Assembly (NCBI RefSeq): GCF_003696365.1
Contig: NZ_RFFM01000002.1
Location: forward strand, 1,054,001 to 1,118,000
DNA length: 64,000 nucleotides
Source: Stutzerimonas zhaodongensis
GTDB taxonomy: Bacteria > Pseudomonadota > Gammaproteobacteria > Pseudomonadales > Pseudomonadaceae
Direction of reading: 5' to 3'
How positions within the stretch are numbered: position 1 is the stretch's first letter; every line of letters begins with the position of its first letter. The notes beneath the pieces were generated by a model. It was not told where the DNA came from. It did not search any database and worked only from the letters and a program-made list of their open reading frames with translations. This document shows positions 45,505 to 56,937 of the stretch, in pieces. The translations under genes and the position numbers were made by a program.

Positions 45505-45971
45505 GACAAAATTTAAAACCTGCAAGCATTCAGCGAGGCGCGACACTTATCGAAGTGCTGGTGGCCATGTTGATTCTTTCGGTCGGGTTGCTAGGACTTG
45601 CGGGCATGCAAATGACCGCACTGCAGAGCAACCAGAGCGCCTACTACCGATCCCAGGCAACCGTGCTGGCTTACGACGTGATCGACCGCATGCGGGCCAA
45701 TCGGGCCGATGCGCTCAACGGGGTATACGACATTGCCCTTAAGAACGAAACGTGCAACCCGCAGCTCGCTCCGAGCGGAACCCTTGCACAAAGAGACGTC
45801 GCCGAGTGGCTGAACTCACTCTCCTGCCTCTTATCTCCCGATGCCCGCGGCAGTGTGGTGCGTAATGGTCGGCTGTTCACCGTATCCATCGAATGGAATG
45901 ACAACCGCGGACGCATCGACGATGCCGAAGAGAACGACCGCGAAACCTTCGTTTACCGGACACAGCTATGA
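45501..45971 (+). CDS. pilV: type IV pilus minor pilin PilV
   Basis: A 156-residue pilin. Leader MRQNLKPASIQRG is cleaved before ATLIEVLVAMLILSVGLLGLAGMQ. The GspI/PilV type region LQSNQSAYYRSQATVLAYDVIDRMRANR is followed by a C-terminal domain with paired cysteines (CNPQL, LSCLLS). It is coupled to fimU and pilW through ATGA overlaps at both ends. It is a subunit of the minor pilin complex that primes assembly at the tip. Confidence 0.92.
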   Translation: MRQNLKPASIQRGATLIEVLVAMLILSVGLLGLAGMQMTALQSNQSAYYRSQATVLAYDVIDRMRANRADALNGVYDIALKNETCNPQLAPSGTLAQRDVAEWLNSLSCLLSPDARGSVVRNGRLFTVSIEWNDNRGRIDDAEENDRETFVYRTQL

Positions 45972-47041
45972 AACAAGTCTCTTCGAAACAGCAGATGGGC
46001 TTGTCGCTCGTCGAGCTAATGGTCGCCATGCTGATCAGCCTGATCTTGCTCGGCGGGGTTCTGCAGGTTTTTTTGTCCAGTAAGGATATGTACCGCACCA
46101 ATATTGCCGTTGCACGCGTACAGGAAGCAGGTCGATTTGCGACTGAGTTCATTGCTTTCGATGTCCGGCAAGCGGGATATAAAGGCGAGTGTCTAAGTGA
46201 ACCTTCAAATCACCTGAATATTAGTAATGCGAACGCAAACCTTCAAAATGCCTACAGCACGTCACCCGCCATTCAAGGGTGGGATAACACGAAACCGGTG
46301 TTTTTCGCAGCTGCCGATACGACGCGCGCTAATACCGACTCGTTTGTAGTTAAGTATGCTGGAGATGGTCAAGAGTTCCAGGCCAACGGGACTAACAACA
46401 CCAACGCCCAAAGCTTAACAGTTGATAAAAGTACCGATGCGTATGCCGGACAAATTATTCTCCTCGCCAACTCCACGGGCTGCGAGGTATTTCAAAACAC
46501 CAACAACAACAACGCAAGTGCATTTCAGAAAGCTGGTGGCAATGCCACACCCGGCAATATCAATCAACAGTGGAGCCAGTCATATAACGGTTTTATGACA
46601 GCGCACATTTTGCGCAGCCACACCTATTTCATTCGAAATAACGATGGTCGCCTGCCCTCGCTTTGGCGTCGCGTGCTTAGCCCAAGCCCGAAAATGGAAG
46701 AATTGGTTGAGGGCATTATTGAGATGCAGGTGACATATGGAATTGACAAAGATGGTGACCGCCTTGCCGATGAATATGTCAAGGCGGGTACCAACAACCT
46801 CACCGCAAGCGGTGCCGGCGACTGGAACAAGGTGGTTTCAGCTCGCATCTCGGTTATTGCCATCAGTCCTGAGACCAATGTTCTGGACGAACCTCAGAAG
46901 TTCGTATTTCCCGCAATCATCGGCATAAACAGGGACGACGAATACGCGACTTACGGGAATGACGGCACCGTCACCATCAAGAACAACCGTGTCGCCCAGG
47001 TCTACACCGCCACGGTTGCCATACGGAATCGTCTGCCATGA
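45968..47041 (+). CDS. pilW: type IV pilus minor pilin PilW
   Basis: A 357-residue large minor pilin. Leader MKQVSSKQQMG precedes LSLVELMVAMLISLILLGGVLQVFLSSK; the conserved mature E5 is present. RVQEAGRFATEFIAFDVRQAGY is the PilW/GspJ block. The middle (residues 80-220) is low-complexity, rich in Asn, Thr and Ala (NTNNNNAS, NGTNNTNA), and clearly more AT-rich than the operon ends, which suggests rapid diversification. ATGA overlaps couple it to pilV and pilX. Confidence 0.92.
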   Translation: MKQVSSKQQMGLSLVELMVAMLISLILLGGVLQVFLSSKDMYRTNIAVARVQEAGRFATEFIAFDVRQAGYKGECLSEPSNHLNISNANANLQNAYSTSPAIQGWDNTKPVFFAAADTTRANTDSFVVKYAGDGQEFQANGTNNTNAQSLTVDKSTDAYAGQIILLANSTGCEVFQNTNNNNASAFQKAGGNATPGNINQQWSQSYNGFMTAHILRSHTYFIRNNDGRLPSLWRRVLSPSPKMEELVEGIIEMQVTYGIDKDGDRLADEYVKAGTNNLTASGAGDWNKVVSARISVIAISPETNVLDEPQKFVFPAIIGINRDDEYATYGNDGTVTIKNNRVAQVYTATVAIRNRLP

Positions 47042-47571
47042 GAAATGGATCTTTCAGCCAATCGAAGCAGCGCGGCGCCGTGCTGCTCGTCGCACTCATC
47101 ATGCTTCTCCTGCTTACCGTCCTTGGTGCTGCGGCGATGCGCGATACCAATCTGCAGGAGCGCATGGCTGGCAACATGCGCGATCAGAGCCTTGCCTTTC
47201 AGGCTGCAGAAGCAGCACTCCGCTTCGCCGAGCAGGAAGTCAGAACTGACTATGCCAATCTTATTAGCGACACCAAATACCCCATAGACAACCGGATAGG
47301 GAACACAGTTGTGCCGCCTACGGTAGTCACTTTCAATGGCTTTACCGGCGAGGTCGCCAGCAAGCCGACCTACACCATTACGCGGCTTCCGCACCCCGGA
47401 CAGCTCGATATGCAGAACATGGTCAATTCGACGACTGCAGGGGGCGACTCACTTGCCGCTGGAGAGTCGCTGATTCTCGATTTCGTCCTGGTACGCATCG
47501 AAGCCACAGGCACCGGCGCCAGCCCAGATTCGAAGGTAACCCTTCGTTCACTGTATTTCGTAGAGGAGTGA
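47038..47571 (+). CDS. pilX: type IV pilus minor pilin PilX
   Basis: A 177-residue pilin of the GspK/PilX type. Leader MRNGSFSQSKQRG precedes AVLLVALIMLLLLTVLGAAAMRDTNLQERMAGN; the usual Glu at mature position 5 is absent, as is normal for this subfamily that caps the tip. QSLAFQAAEAALRFAEQEV follows. The single GspK-like C-terminal domain is small here. The start overlaps pilW as ATGA. Confidence 0.92.
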   Translation: MRNGSFSQSKQRGAVLLVALIMLLLLTVLGAAAMRDTNLQERMAGNMRDQSLAFQAAEAALRFAEQEVRTDYANLISDTKYPIDNRIGNTVVPPTVVTFNGFTGEVASKPTYTITRLPHPGQLDMQNMVNSTTAGGDSLAAGESLILDFVLVRIEATGTGASPDSKVTLRSLYFVEE

Positions 47572-47572
47572 C

Positions 47573-50500
47573 ATGATGCCGCTCAAAAACCGCCACATGT
47601 CTGAAAGTGGATTTTGGTCTAAATCCCGCCCGCTAGTGCTTGCCGGAACTGCATTGATCTGGACACTTAGCGCTGGCCAAGCCGCAGCTGACGTGTCGCA
47701 GACGCCATTGCTGCTCGGTGGAGGCAACGTTCCTGGCAACCTTGCTCTTGTCCCATCAGTAGAATGGCCGACACTTCTGTCAATCGCCAACACAGGCAAT
47801 TACAGTTCAGCCAATATATACCTCGGCTATTTCGACTCCGCCAAGTGCTATACATACGACAAGACCAATGAGTGGTTCCAGCCAGATGGGTACGCTAACG
47901 CCAGGAAGTGTGGCGGCGCTAAACAATGGAGCGGCAATTTTCTTAACTGGGCGGGCACACCAACTATCGATCCTTTCCGGAGTGCGCTTACAGGCGGATA
48001 CCGCTACAAGGATGAAGTAGGCCTGACAGTACTTGAAAAAGCACGCCATACTGGTCAAAGCGCCGCCGGCAATCGAACCGCAAACGCTAATATTCCTCAG
48101 ACGGAAATAGTGGGTGCCACCCCCGCAAAAAGTGACTGGACCAACTTTTACCTACGCTTAAGTGGCCTGGGTGTTGACATGTTGTTCTCAACTTGGAACG
48201 ACAAGCTAGACGACACCGACGCAGCTAAACTTGAGCAGGTTGCATACGACCCGACGATCACCGCACCTTGGGATGCCGGCCGACTCCTCAAAAGCTATAA
48301 ACCTACTAACAACACAATCAAGACAGTTTATCGTCTAAAAATGCGGGTCAAAGTTTGCGTCCCAGGCCAGCTAGAAGCCAATTGCAAGAAGTATAGTGAC
48401 ACTAACTACAAACCCGAAGGGCTGCTCCAACAGTACAATGAGAGTATACGTTATAGCGTGTTCGGTTATCTCAACGACGAGAATCAGCTTCGCGACGGCG
48501 GCGTGCTACGTGCCGGGCAGAAATATATCGGACCACTTAAAAGAGAGCGAGGTGTAGCCGGACAGCTTGAGAACGCTCAGACCGAGTGGAGCAGCGTGAC
48601 CGGCGTTTTGGTGACCAACCCGAATCCTGCTGATGCCACTGCAACGCAAACAGCTTTTGGTCGCGCAGTGACTAACAGCGGAGTTATCAACTATCTTAAC
48701 AAGTTTGGACAACTTACCACCTACAACCATAAGAGCAATGATCCCGTCAGCGAGCTTTATTACTCGGCATTTCGTTACTTTCGAAACCTCGGAAACGTGA
48801 CTGAATATAGCACCCCATCACCAGCCCACAACGCAGCTCCAAGTAATGCGGCGAAGGATAAATGGTTGGATGGGTTCCCGGTTGTTACAAACTGGAACGA
48901 CCCCATTCAATATGCGTGTCAGAAGAACGTGATTCTAGGCATTGGCGATACTAACACCCACGCCGACCGTAACCTCCCGGGTGCCACCAAAAGTAACCTG
49001 GAACCAGCGACCCCAGCGCAGATAACGGCTGACTCTTTTAATGTGACCACCGCGACTGCAAAGGTAGGCACGCTAGAAGGCGTCGACACTAAGGCAACTG
49101 CCGCTACCGCATTTGGAGACTGCTGCAGCAACAACTCTGCCTACATCGCCGGGATGGCGTATCACGCCAACACAGTCGACTTGCGCGACGATATCAGTGG
49201 CAAACAGCTGCTATCCACCCATTGGGTCGATGTTCGTGAAAATGGCGTATTGAAAGGCAGGGCGAAGAATCAATATTGGTTAGCGGCAAAGTATGGTGGC
49301 TTGAAAATCCCGGAAGATGTCAACTTCGGCGACCCTTATGAACGGACCGAAGCTATACCGACGGCCTGGTGGACAGACGGAGACCGGACCGAACAGAACG
49401 ACTTTCGTCCACGGAATTTTTATGTGGCAAGCGATGCCACCAAAATGGTCGAAAGTCTTAAAACCGCGTTCGCAAATATTGCTGACGAAGTGCGCAGCAC
49501 TACCGCAGCCCTGTCGACCAACTCTACAAAGCTTGACACCGGTACAGCGGTATTTCAGTCAATGCTCGATAGCGCCAATTGGAGCGGCGATCTGCTAGCG
49601 AAAGCCGTATCTGCCAACGGAACAGTTAGCGCTACACCGAGCTGGAAAGCAGCAGCGAAGCTGGATGAGCTAAGCAATGCTCAGTTGGCTGACCGCGTGA
49701 TTCTTACCTCAGCCCCTCCGACCGCGGACGGCACCTCAGGTGCCTTGAGATCTACCACGGGCCGCACCTTCTTTTGGGAGCAATTGAACACGACTCAACG
49801 GAACGCCCTGCGCGCGACTGCCGGCGGAACCTTAGCGACCGAACAGGTTGGCCAGGATCGGCTCGCATTCATTCGCGGTGACCGCAGCAAGGAGCGGACA
49901 GATACCGCCCCAAACAACCCATTCCGCCAGAGAGGCAGCCGTCTCGGCGACATTGCCAACTCTGACCCGCAATATATCCACAAACAGAATTTCGGCTATT
50001 CGCAGCTGCCCGAAAGCGCTGGTTTTACGAACACCATAAAGAGCGCGTACACCGCTTTTCGCGCCCAGAGTTCTTACCAGAACCGCCCCCCTCTTGTTGT
50101 GGTGGGCGCGAACGACGGAATGCTGCACGGATTCAATGCGAGTCTAGGAGCGGCGGGGGGCAAAGAGCTTTTTGCCTATGTGCCAAACGAACTGATCAAA
50201 GACCTTTACCAACTCACGGAGCCTACCTATTCCCACCGCTACTACGTAGATGGCACGCCACGGATCGGCGATGCGCTGGTGGGTAATCAGTGGAAAACAG
50301 TAGTAGTTGGTTCCTCTGGCGCGGGCGGCAGAAGCATCTTCGCGCTGGACATCTCAAATCCCGGCAGCATGTCTAGCGGAAACTTCCTTTGGGAGTTCAC
50401 GCACCCGGAAATGGGTTACAGCCTCGGGCGGCCTAGCCTTGTGCCTCTTTATAACGGTAAGTTCGGCGTGGTCGTGACCAGTGGATACGCTAGACCTTCA

Positions 50501-51526
50501 ACAACCACTAACGGATATGTCTGGATTCTCGACGCGTCGAACGGCAGTGTACTAAAGCGCTTTGATCTACCAAACAGCGGCGACCTGGGCTCCCCTCTTT
50601 CGGTCGATCTGGACAACGATCGAGTTGCCGACCGGTTATACGTCGGAGATACCAAGGGCAACGTATGGCGCCTGGATATCAACAGCACAACTGTCGGCAA
50701 CTGGGACGCACCAGCGGCTTTGAAAACAGGCGGCAGTATTGGACCCTTGTTCATAGCCAAGGACAGTGCCGGAATCCGCCAGCCAATCACCGCGCCGCTT
50801 GATGCGGCCTACACCAAGGATCGCAAGGTCATCCTGGTGTTCGGGACGGGCAGTTTTTATCAGACCACAGATAACGAGATCCCGACATCCCCGCAAGTTC
50901 AATCGTTCTATGGCGTCATTGACAGTGGTGCTCAAATCGAAGGACGTCGCACCTTGAGGGAGCAAGAAATCCTCAAAGAGGTGTCCGGTACCGAACTCAA
51001 TGGCCGGGCTGTCAGCCAGAACGCCATGGTTGAAGGCGATAATGGTTGGTATATGGACTTGGTTTGGAAGACCGGCCGAGGCGGACCAGGGGCCAAGGGG
51101 GAGCGAGTAATCTCCCAAGCCCAGTTAGGTGGAAACAGGGTTACATTCAGCACGCTTATCCCATCCGCCGACCCTTGCGATGCTGGCGGAACAAGCTGGA
51201 TCATGAGCCTCGACCTGGCTACAGGTAGCCGGCTTGCGTATTCCTACTTCGATTACAACGGTGACGGAAAAATTGACGAGAGCGACTACATTGAGCTCGA
51301 AGATGGAACGAAAGTCCCGGTAAGCGGGGTAGCGGATCCAAATGAGGGTGCCGTGAAAGGCACAATCGGCCTGAACGACCAAAGCACAGGCAAGCGTTAC
51401 CTCTGCTATGCCAGCTCAGCCTCTAGTACCGGCTCTGAGGGTGTAACTCCGGTATGTATTGAGGTCATGGGAGATAACAACGACTCCAATCGCCTGTCAT
51501 GGCACGAAGTGAGGAACAACCTGTGA
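47573..51526 (+). CDS. pilY1: pilus tip adhesin/assembly protein PilY1
   Basis: A 1317-residue secreted protein. A signal peptide (about 1-39, ending SAGQAAA) is followed by a variable N-terminal half. From about residue 765 comes the conserved C-terminal beta-propeller, beginning FIRGDRS (an RGD tripeptide) and containing DLDNDRVAD (about 1012-1020, a calcium loop) and [15 protein letters not shown]. Close to the end is [13 protein letters not shown], an EF-hand-like second Ca2+ loop. No MIDAS (DxSxS) vWA signature is visible in the N-terminal half, although P. aeruginosa PilY1 (1161 aa) has such a domain there. It controls pilus extension/retraction and adhesion, with GAGGAG before the ATG. 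Confidence 0.9.
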   Translation: MMPLKNRHMSESGFWSKSRPLVLAGTALIWTLSAGQAAADVSQTPLLLGGGNVPGNLALVPSVEWPTLLSIANTGNYSSANIYLGYFDSAKCYTYDKTNEWFQPDGYANARKCGGAKQWSGNFLNWAGTPTIDPFRSALTGGYRYKDEVGLTVLEKARHTGQSAAGNRTANANIPQTEIVGATPAKSDWTNFYLRLSGLGVDMLFSTWNDKLDDTDAAKLEQVAYDPTITAPWDAGRLLKSYKPTNNTIKTVYRLKMRVKVCVPGQLEANCKKYSDTNYKPEGLLQQYNESIRYSVFGYLNDENQLRDGGVLRAGQKYIGPLKRERGVAGQLENAQTEWSSVTGVLVTNPNPADATATQTAFGRAVTNSGVINYLNKFGQLTTYNHKSNDPVSELYYSAFRYFRNLGNVTEYSTPSPAHNAAPSNAAKDKWLDGFPVVTNWNDPIQYACQKNVILGIGDTNTHADRNLPGATKSNLEPATPAQITADSFNVTTATAKVGTLEGVDTKATAATAFGDCCSNNSAYIAGMAYHANTVDLRDDISGKQLLSTHWVDVRENGVLKGRAKNQYWLAAKYGGLKIPEDVNFGDPYERTEAIPTAWWTDGDRTEQNDFRPRNFYVASDATKMVESLKTAFANIADEVRSTTAALSTNSTKLDTGTAVFQSMLDSANWSGDLLAKAVSANGTVSATPSWKAAAKLDELSNAQLADRVILTSAPPTADGTSGALRSTTGRTFFWEQLNTTQRNALRATAGGTLATEQVGQDRLAFIRGDRSKERTDTAPNNPFRQRGSRLGDIANSDPQYIHKQNFGYSQLPESAGFTNTIKSAYTAFRAQSSYQNRPPLVVVGANDGMLHGFNASLGAAGGKELFAYVPNELIKDLYQLTEPTYSHRYYVDGTPRIGDALVGNQWKTVVVGSSGAGGRSIFALDISNPGSMSSGNFLWEFTHPEMGYSLGRPSLVPLYNGKFGVVVTSGYARPSTTTNGYVWILDASNGSVLKRFDLPNSGDLGSPLSVDLDNDRVADRLYVGDTKGNVWRLDINSTTVGNWDAPAALKTGGSIGPLFIAKDSAGIRQPITAPLDAAYTKDRKVILVFGTGSFYQTTDNEIPTSPQVQSFYGVIDSGAQIEGRRTLREQEILKEVSGTELNGRAVSQNAMVEGDNGWYMDLVWKTGRGGPGAKGERVISQAQLGGNRVTFSTLIPSADPCDAGGTSWIMSLDLATGSRLAYSYFDYNGDGKIDESDYIELEDGTKVPVSGVADPNEGAVKGTIGLNDQSTGKRYLCYASSASSTGSEGVTPVCIEVMGDNNDSNRLSWHEVRNNL

Positions 51527-51972
51527 TGGTATCTATGCGCCGCCGTCCGAGCAGTCGTGGCTTTACTTTGATCGAGCTGATGATCGTAGTCGCGATCATT
51601 GGAATCATCGCCGCCATTGCCTACCCAAGCTATCAAGAATACGTCCGTAGCGCGAAGCGTGCAGATGCGCAATCAGCTCTGATGGAACTCTCACATTTCA
51701 TGGAGCGTCACTACACCGCCAATGGTCGCTACGATAAGAATGGTGAAGGAAATGCGACATCTTTGCCGTTCGCCCAGGCACCCAGGGACGGATCGTCTAA
51801 GACGTACGATATAGACTTCGCTGATGGTAGCCCTGATGCCTCGACATACCTTCTTGTGGCGACACCTACAGGAAGCATGGCCAACGATAAATGCGGGATG
51901 TTGACGCTTAGCAATACCGGCGCCAAGGGGCAGAAAGCAGGGATGACGCTTGCGGAATGTTGGAAACGTTAA
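51526..51972 (+). CDS. pilE: type IV pilus minor pilin PilE
   Basis: A 148-residue pilin. Leader ending SSRG precedes [28 protein letters not shown], with the mature E5. [21 protein letters not shown] and a C-terminal disulfide pair (KCGMLTL ... AECWKR) complete it. The start overlaps the pilY1 stop (TGATG), with GAGGA upstream. In P. aeruginosa pilY2 lies between pilY1 and pilE; it is absent here. It is the last gene of the operon and is followed by a strong terminator. Confidence 0.92.
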   Translation: MVSMRRRPSSRGFTLIELMIVVAIIGIIAAIAYPSYQEYVRSAKRADAQSALMELSHFMERHYTANGRYDKNGEGNATSLPFAQAPRDGSSKTYDIDFADGSPDASTYLLVATPTGSMANDKCGMLTLSNTGAKGQKAGMTLAECWKR

Positions 51973-51983
51973 GAGAAAAAACA

Positions 51984-52006
51984 AAAGCCCGGCATAGCCG
52001 GGCTTT
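51984..52006. terminator. bidirectional terminator between pilE and ispH
   Basis: AAAGCCCGGC-ATA-GCCGGGCTTT forms a 10-base stem. On the plus strand it is followed by ATTTATG and on the minus strand by TGTTTTTTCTC, so it can stop both pilE and ispH transcripts. Confidence 0.85.
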
Positions 52007-52023
52007 ATTTATGTGTGGTCTGT

Positions 52024-52968
52024 TTAAATGGCCTTCAACCGCAACTCCTTCGGCATCGAAAACGTCACGTTCTCCGGTCGCCCATCAAGCTCATCCAAGC
52101 CAGCCGCGCCCCACTCTTTCAGCTGATCAATGACCCCACGCACCAGCACTTCAGGTGCTGAAGCTCCGGCGGTTATGCCGATGCGCTCGATGTTCTCGAA
52201 CCACTCCCGCTTTAAGTCTTCCGCGCCGTCAATGAGGTACGCCGGCGTGTTCATGCGCTCAGCAAGCTCGCGCAGGCGATTGGAGTTGGAGCTGTTGGGG
52301 CTGCCCACTACCAGCACGACGTCGCACTCGTCAGCCAGTTGCTTGACCGCGTCCTGACGGTTCTGTGTGGCGTAACAGATGTCGTCCTTGCGCGGGCCAC
52401 CGATGCTCGGAAAGCGTGTGCGCAATGCATCGATTACTCGACTGGTGTCATCCATCGACAGCGTCGTCTGCGTCACGAACGCCAAGGCCTCCGGGTTACG
52501 GACTTTAAGTTCGGCGACGTCCTGTTCGTCCTCCACGAGATAGATGGCGCCTCCATTGGCTGTGTCGTATTGGCCCATGGTGCCTTCGACCTCAGGATGC
52601 CCTTCATGCCCGATCAGGATGCATTCGCGGCCCTCACGGCTGTATTTGGTGACTTCCAGATGCACCTTGGTCACCAGTGGGCAAGTCGCATCGAATACCT
52701 TTAGGCCGCGCTTTTCCGCTTCCATCTTCACCGCTTGAGAGACGCCATGCGCGCTGAATATGACGATAAAGCCATCCGGCACCTGATCCAGCTCATCGAC
52801 GAATATGGCGCCCCGCTCGCGCAGATCTTCTACAACGAACTTGTTGTGCACGACTTCGTGGCGCACGTAGATCGGGGGACCGAACACCTCGAGCGCACGG
52901 TTGACGATTTCGATGGCACGGTCGACACCGGCACAAAAGCCACGCGGATTGGCGAGTTTGATCTGCAT
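52024..52968 (-). CDS. ispH: 4-hydroxy-3-methylbut-2-enyl diphosphate reductase
   Basis: A 314-residue Fe-S enzyme making IPP and DMAPP in the last step of the MEP isoprenoid pathway. The three cluster cysteines lie in [16 protein letters not shown] (about 12), [13 protein letters not shown] (about 96) and [13 protein letters not shown] (about 197). [16 protein letters not shown] and [11 protein letters not shown] bind substrate. It is read downstream of fkpB with 169 bases between, in the conserved ileS-lspA-fkpB-ispH order. Confidence 0.96.
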   Translation of the reverse strand: MQIKLANPRGFCAGVDRAIEIVNRALEVFGPPIYVRHEVVHNKFVVEDLRERGAIFVDELDQVPDGFIVIFSAHGVSQAVKMEAEKRGLKVFDATCPLVTKVHLEVTKYSREGRECILIGHEGHPEVEGTMGQYDTANGGAIYLVEDEQDVAELKVRNPEALAFVTQTTLSMDDTSRVIDALRTRFPSIGGPRKDDICYATQNRQDAVKQLADECDVVLVVGSPNSSNSNRLRELAERMNTPAYLIDGAEDLKREWFENIERIGITAGASAPEVLVRGVIDQLKEWGAAGLDELDGRPENVTFSMPKELRLKAI

Positions 52969-53137
52969 AAGGGTTCTCGACGCTCGGGGGCGGGTAAGTT
53001 GTGAAGTGTACCGGCTGTTGTAGGCACGACGTTAAACTGGGTCATTAGGAAGAATGCAGGATGCTGCGGCCTAATCGCCAGCAAGGACTGAGTGCCCCTC
53101 TGGCTCGTACAACAGCGAACGCAAACGACCGGACGAA

Positions 53138-53575
53138 TCAGACCGGCTGAACCTCGAATACCTCCACTTCGAAGGTCAGCGCCTTGCCTGCCAACGGATG
53201 ATTGAAATCCACGGTGACCTGGCGCTCATCGAAGCTTTTGACGATGCCTGGAAGCTCAGTCTTAGCTGCATCGTTGAAGATCACCAGCAATCCCTCGGAC
53301 AGCTCCATGCCTTCGAACTGGCTACGCGGCATGACTTGAACGTTCTGCGGGTTGTGCTGGCCAAATCCCTGTTCAGGAGCGATCTGGAAACTGCGCTTGT
53401 CACTCGCCCTGAGCCCGAACAGCTGTTGTTCGAATCCTGGCAGCAAGTTGCCATCGCCAATCTTGAACGTTGCCGGCTGCTTGTCGAAGGTACTATCCAC
53501 CAGCTCGCCATTTTCGAGACTGAGCGAGAAATGCATTGTCACCTGCATACCCTGCCCGATGCGCTGCTCACTCAT
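53138..53575 (-). CDS. fkpB: FKBP-type peptidyl-prolyl isomerase, SlyD/FkpB-like
   Basis: A 145-residue cytosolic prolyl isomerase. GQGMQVTMHFSLSLENGELVDSTF, PATFKIGDGNLLPGFEQQLFGL and VTVDFNHPLAGKALTFEVEVFEV are FKBP/IF-domain blocks. There is no His-rich SlyD tail. It overlaps the end of lspA by 8 bases, and the pair is conserved next to ileS. Confidence 0.93.
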   Translation of the reverse strand: MSEQRIGQGMQVTMHFSLSLENGELVDSTFDKQPATFKIGDGNLLPGFEQQLFGLRASDKRSFQIAPEQGFGQHNPQNVQVMPRSQFEGMELSEGLLVIFNDAAKTELPGIVKSFDERQVTVDFNHPLAGKALTFEVEVFEVQPV

Positions 53576-54071
53576 TTACGGTTTCTCCCGTTTTACTGCT
53601 ACGGAACATGTCAAGCGCCAGCATTACAGCGCCTATGGTGATAGCGCTGTCCGCGACATTGAATGCTGGGAAGTACCAGCGGTTCTGCCAATGCACCAAA
53701 ATGAAGTCGACTACATGACCAAGTACGACGCGGTCATAGAGGTTTCCGAGCGCGCCACCCAATACCAGCGCGAGAGCGACAGCGAGCCAGGTTTCCTCGG
53801 GTTTCAAACGCTTCATCCAGACAACCAGCACCGCACTGACGCCAAGCGCGATGGCGGCGAACAGCCAACGCTGCCAACCCGAATGATCCGCGAGGAAGCT
53901 GAACGCCGCGCCCGTGTTGTACGCCAATGTCCAGGCGAAATAACCGGGAATGACGTCAAGCTTCTGGTACAGGCTGAAATTAGCCTCGAAGTAATGCTTA
54001 GTCGCCTGATCCAGCGCGATGACCAGGATGCTCAGCCAGAGCCACGTCAGCTTGCCGAGACGAGCGCTCAT
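53568..54071 (-). CDS. lspA: lipoprotein signal peptidase (signal peptidase II)
   Basis: A 167-residue inner-membrane aspartic protease that cleaves prolipoprotein signal peptides. Four TM segments are visible; the two catalytic aspartates are in LGNLYDRVVLGHVVDF and FNVADSAITIGA. LDQATKHYF and NTGAAFSFLADHSGWQRW are family motifs. It lies 33 bases after the ileS stop and overlaps fkpB. It is an essential gene. Confidence 0.96.
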   Translation of the reverse strand: MSARLGKLTWLWLSILVIALDQATKHYFEANFSLYQKLDVIPGYFAWTLAYNTGAAFSFLADHSGWQRWLFAAIALGVSAVLVVWMKRLKPEETWLAVALALVLGGALGNLYDRVVLGHVVDFILVHWQNRWYFPAFNVADSAITIGAVMLALDMFRSSKTGETVNE

Positions 54072-54104
54072 ACGTTGCCACCTACGCCGGCATGGGCCCT
54101 GACG

Positions 54105-56936
54105 CTACGCATAATGGCGGACCTCACCAGCACCCTCGATGTTCTCGATGCAGCGTCCACAGATCTCGGCATGTGCGGCATGTGTGCCAACATCTGGAAG
54201 ATGATGCCAGCATCGGCCGCACTTGGAGTGATCCGTTTTGCTGATTTTGAGCTTCAAGCCAGCCAGCTCGCTCTGCACGGCTTCAGTCGGTGCGCTGGCA
54301 AAAGGCGCCACCGTGACGGCAGAGGTAATCAGTACGAAGCGCAGCTCGTTACCCAGCTTGGACAGGTCGTTGACCAATGAGTCCTCGGCATACAGCACAA
54401 CCTCGGCCTGCAAGTTGCCGCCGATTGTCTTGGCGGCCCGCTGGGCTTCTAGCTCCTTGTTGACCGCGGCCTTCACGGCCATTACCCGATCCCAGAATTC
54501 GCGACCCAACTCGATGTCGGACGGCAGTTCGGTGAGGCGTTCATACCAAGTGTTGAGCATCACCGATTCGTTGCGCTCGCCTGGCAGGTACTGCCATATC
54601 TCATCAGCGGTGAATGACAGGATAGGCGCGATCCAGCGCACCAGCGCTTCTGCAATGTGATACAGCGCGGTTTGGCAGGAGCGCCGGGGAAGGCTATCGG
54701 CACCGGTGGTGTACTGGCGATCCTTGATGATGTCCAAATAGAAGCCGCCCAACTCCTGCACGCAGAAGTTGTGCACCTTCTGGTAGACATTCCAGAACTT
54801 GTACGTGCTGTAGGCTTCTTCTATTTCCCGCTGCAACAACAGGGCACGGTCGATGGCCCAGCGGTCGAGTGCAATCATCTGATCGACCGGAACCTGATGC
54901 TGCTCGGGATCAAAACCGTCGAGGTTGGAGAGTAGAAAGCGCGCGGTATTGCGAATCCGCCGATAGGAGTCCGCACTGCGCTGGAGGATAACTTTGGAAA
55001 CCGCCATCTCACCGGAGTAGTCGGTAGAGGCAACCCACAAGCGCAGGATATCGGCACCCAGAGTGTCGGTAACTTCCTGCGGCGCGACGACGTTGCCCAG
55101 CGATTTGGACATCTTGCGGCCGTTCTCATCGACCACGAAACCGTGCGTCAGCAGCCCTCTGTAAGGCGCGTGACCGTCAATGGCAGAACCAGTCAGCAGC
55201 GACGAATGGAACCAACCACGATGCTGATCGGAGCCTTCGAGATAGAGGTCTGCGCGCGGTCCGCTTTCATGACCCATAGGATGGGAGCCACGCATGACGT
55301 GCCAGTGGGTAGTGCCGGAGTCGAACCAGACGTCCAGAGTGTCACTGATCTTCTCGTACTGCGCCGCCTCGTCACCCAAGAGTTCGGCCGCGTCCAGCTT
55401 CGACCACGCCTCGATGCCGCCCTGCTCCACGCGCTGCGCAACGGCTTCCATCAAATCGACGGTGCGCGGGTGCAACTCGCCGCTTTCCTTATGCAGGAAG
55501 AACGGAATAGGTACGCCCCAGGTGCGCTGGCGCGAGATGCACCAATCAGGCCGTCCGGCGATCATGCCGTGCAGTCGCGCCTGGCCCCAGGCGGGTACGA
55601 ACTCGGTCTGCTCGATGGCATCCAGCGCCCGGCGACGCAGTGAGCTGCCGTCATGGGCCACCTTGTCCATACCGACGAACCACTGTGCCGTCGCGCGGTA
55701 GATCAGCGGCGTCTTGTGCCGCCAGCAATGCATATAGCTGTGCTGGATCGACTCGTGTTTGAGCAGCGCACCCACTTCACGCGATTTCTCAACGATCGCT
55801 GGATTGGCCTTCCAGATGAACTGCCCGCCAAAGAAAGGCAAGTCAGATACATAGACCCCATGGCTCTGCACGGGACTGAGGATGTCATCATTTTCCATGC
55901 CGTACTGCTTACAGGACCGGAAGTCGTCCTCACCATACGCCGGGGCGGAGTGAACGATACCTGTGCCGGCACCGGTCTCGACATAATCTGCCAGATATAC
56001 CGGTGCGAAACGCTCATAGAAAGGATGCCGGAAGCGGATAAGCTCCAACGCTCGGCCTTCGCAGCGAGCGATGATCTCACCCTGCAGTTCGTAGCGTTGC
56101 AGACATGACTCGACCAGTTCTTCGGCAAGCACCAAGAGCTGATTTCCAGTATCGACCAGGGCATAGACGAAGTCGGGATGGACGTTGAGCGCCTGGTTGG
56201 CTGGGATGGTCCAAGGCGTTGTGGTCCAGATGACGATGCTGGCCGGCTTGACCAACTCGGCGATGCCGAAAGCCGCAGCCAGTTTGTCGGCATCTTCGAC
56301 CTGAAATGCCACATCGATAGCATCGGATTTCTTGTCCTGGTATTCGACCTCAGCTTCGGCCAGCGCCGAACCGCAGTCGAAGCACCAGTTCACCGGCTTC
56401 AAACCTTTGAAGACAAACCCACCTTCGACCATCTTGGACAGCGCCCGGATTTCTCCGGCTTCGTTGGCGAAATCCATGGTGCGGTAGGGGTTGTCCCACT
56501 CACCGAGCACACCAAGGCGGATGAAGTCGGCCTTCTGTCCTTCGATCTGCTCGGCGGCGTAGGTACGGCAGCGCTCGCGGGTCAGGTCAGCTGGCTGATT
56601 CTTGCCAAAGGTGATCTCGACCTTGTGCTCGATCGGCAGACCATGGCAATCCCAACCAGGCACATAAGGCGCATCGAAACCGGCCAATGTCTTGGAGCGA
56701 ACGATGAAATCCTTTATGACCTTGTTCACCGCATGCCCGATGTGGATGCTGCCGTTGGCGTACGGCGGGCCGTCGTGCAGGACGAACTTCGGGCGACCCT
56801 CTCCGATCTGCCGCAGCTTTCCATAGAGGTCAATGCTGTCCCAGCGCTGCAGGATCTCCGGCTCGCGCTGTGGCAGACCGGCCTTCATCGGAAACGCCGT
56901 GGACGGCAGATTGAGGGTCGCTTTGTAATCGGTCAT
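54105..56936 (-). CDS. ileS: isoleucyl-tRNA synthetase
   Basis: A 943-residue class I synthetase. The HIGH motif is in [22 protein letters not shown] in [13 protein letters not shown], and the editing domain has the usual [13 protein letters not shown]. The C-terminal zinc-binding part has CGRCWHH and CGRC. The ATG at 56936 is one base after the ribF stop (TGAAATG), so translation is coupled; the frame runs on to 57005 but without family similarity. It charges tRNA-Ile. Confidence 0.97.
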   Translation of the reverse strand: MTDYKATLNLPSTAFPMKAGLPQREPEILQRWDSIDLYGKLRQIGEGRPKFVLHDGPPYANGSIHIGHAVNKVIKDFIVRSKTLAGFDAPYVPGWDCHGLPIEHKVEITFGKNQPADLTRERCRTYAAEQIEGQKADFIRLGVLGEWDNPYRTMDFANEAGEIRALSKMVEGGFVFKGLKPVNWCFDCGSALAEAEVEYQDKKSDAIDVAFQVEDADKLAAAFGIAELVKPASIVIWTTTPWTIPANQALNVHPDFVYALVDTGNQLLVLAEELVESCLQRYELQGEIIARCEGRALELIRFRHPFYERFAPVYLADYVETGAGTGIVHSAPAYGEDDFRSCKQYGMENDDILSPVQSHGVYVSDLPFFGGQFIWKANPAIVEKSREVGALLKHESIQHSYMHCWRHKTPLIYRATAQWFVGMDKVAHDGSSLRRRALDAIEQTEFVPAWGQARLHGMIAGRPDWCISRQRTWGVPIPFFLHKESGELHPRTVDLMEAVAQRVEQGGIEAWSKLDAAELLGDEAAQYEKISDTLDVWFDSGTTHWHVMRGSHPMGHESGPRADLYLEGSDQHRGWFHSSLLTGSAIDGHAPYRGLLTHGFVVDENGRKMSKSLGNVVAPQEVTDTLGADILRLWVASTDYSGEMAVSKVILQRSADSYRRIRNTARFLLSNLDGFDPEQHQVPVDQMIALDRWAIDRALLLQREIEEAYSTYKFWNVYQKVHNFCVQELGGFYLDIIKDRQYTTGADSLPRRSCQTALYHIAEALVRWIAPILSFTADEIWQYLPGERNESVMLNTWYERLTELPSDIELGREFWDRVMAVKAAVNKELEAQRAAKTIGGNLQAEVVLYAEDSLVNDLSKLGNELRFVLITSAVTVAPFASAPTEAVQSELAGLKLKISKTDHSKCGRCWHHLPDVGTHAAHAEICGRCIENIEGAGEVRHYA

Positions 56937-56937
56937 T

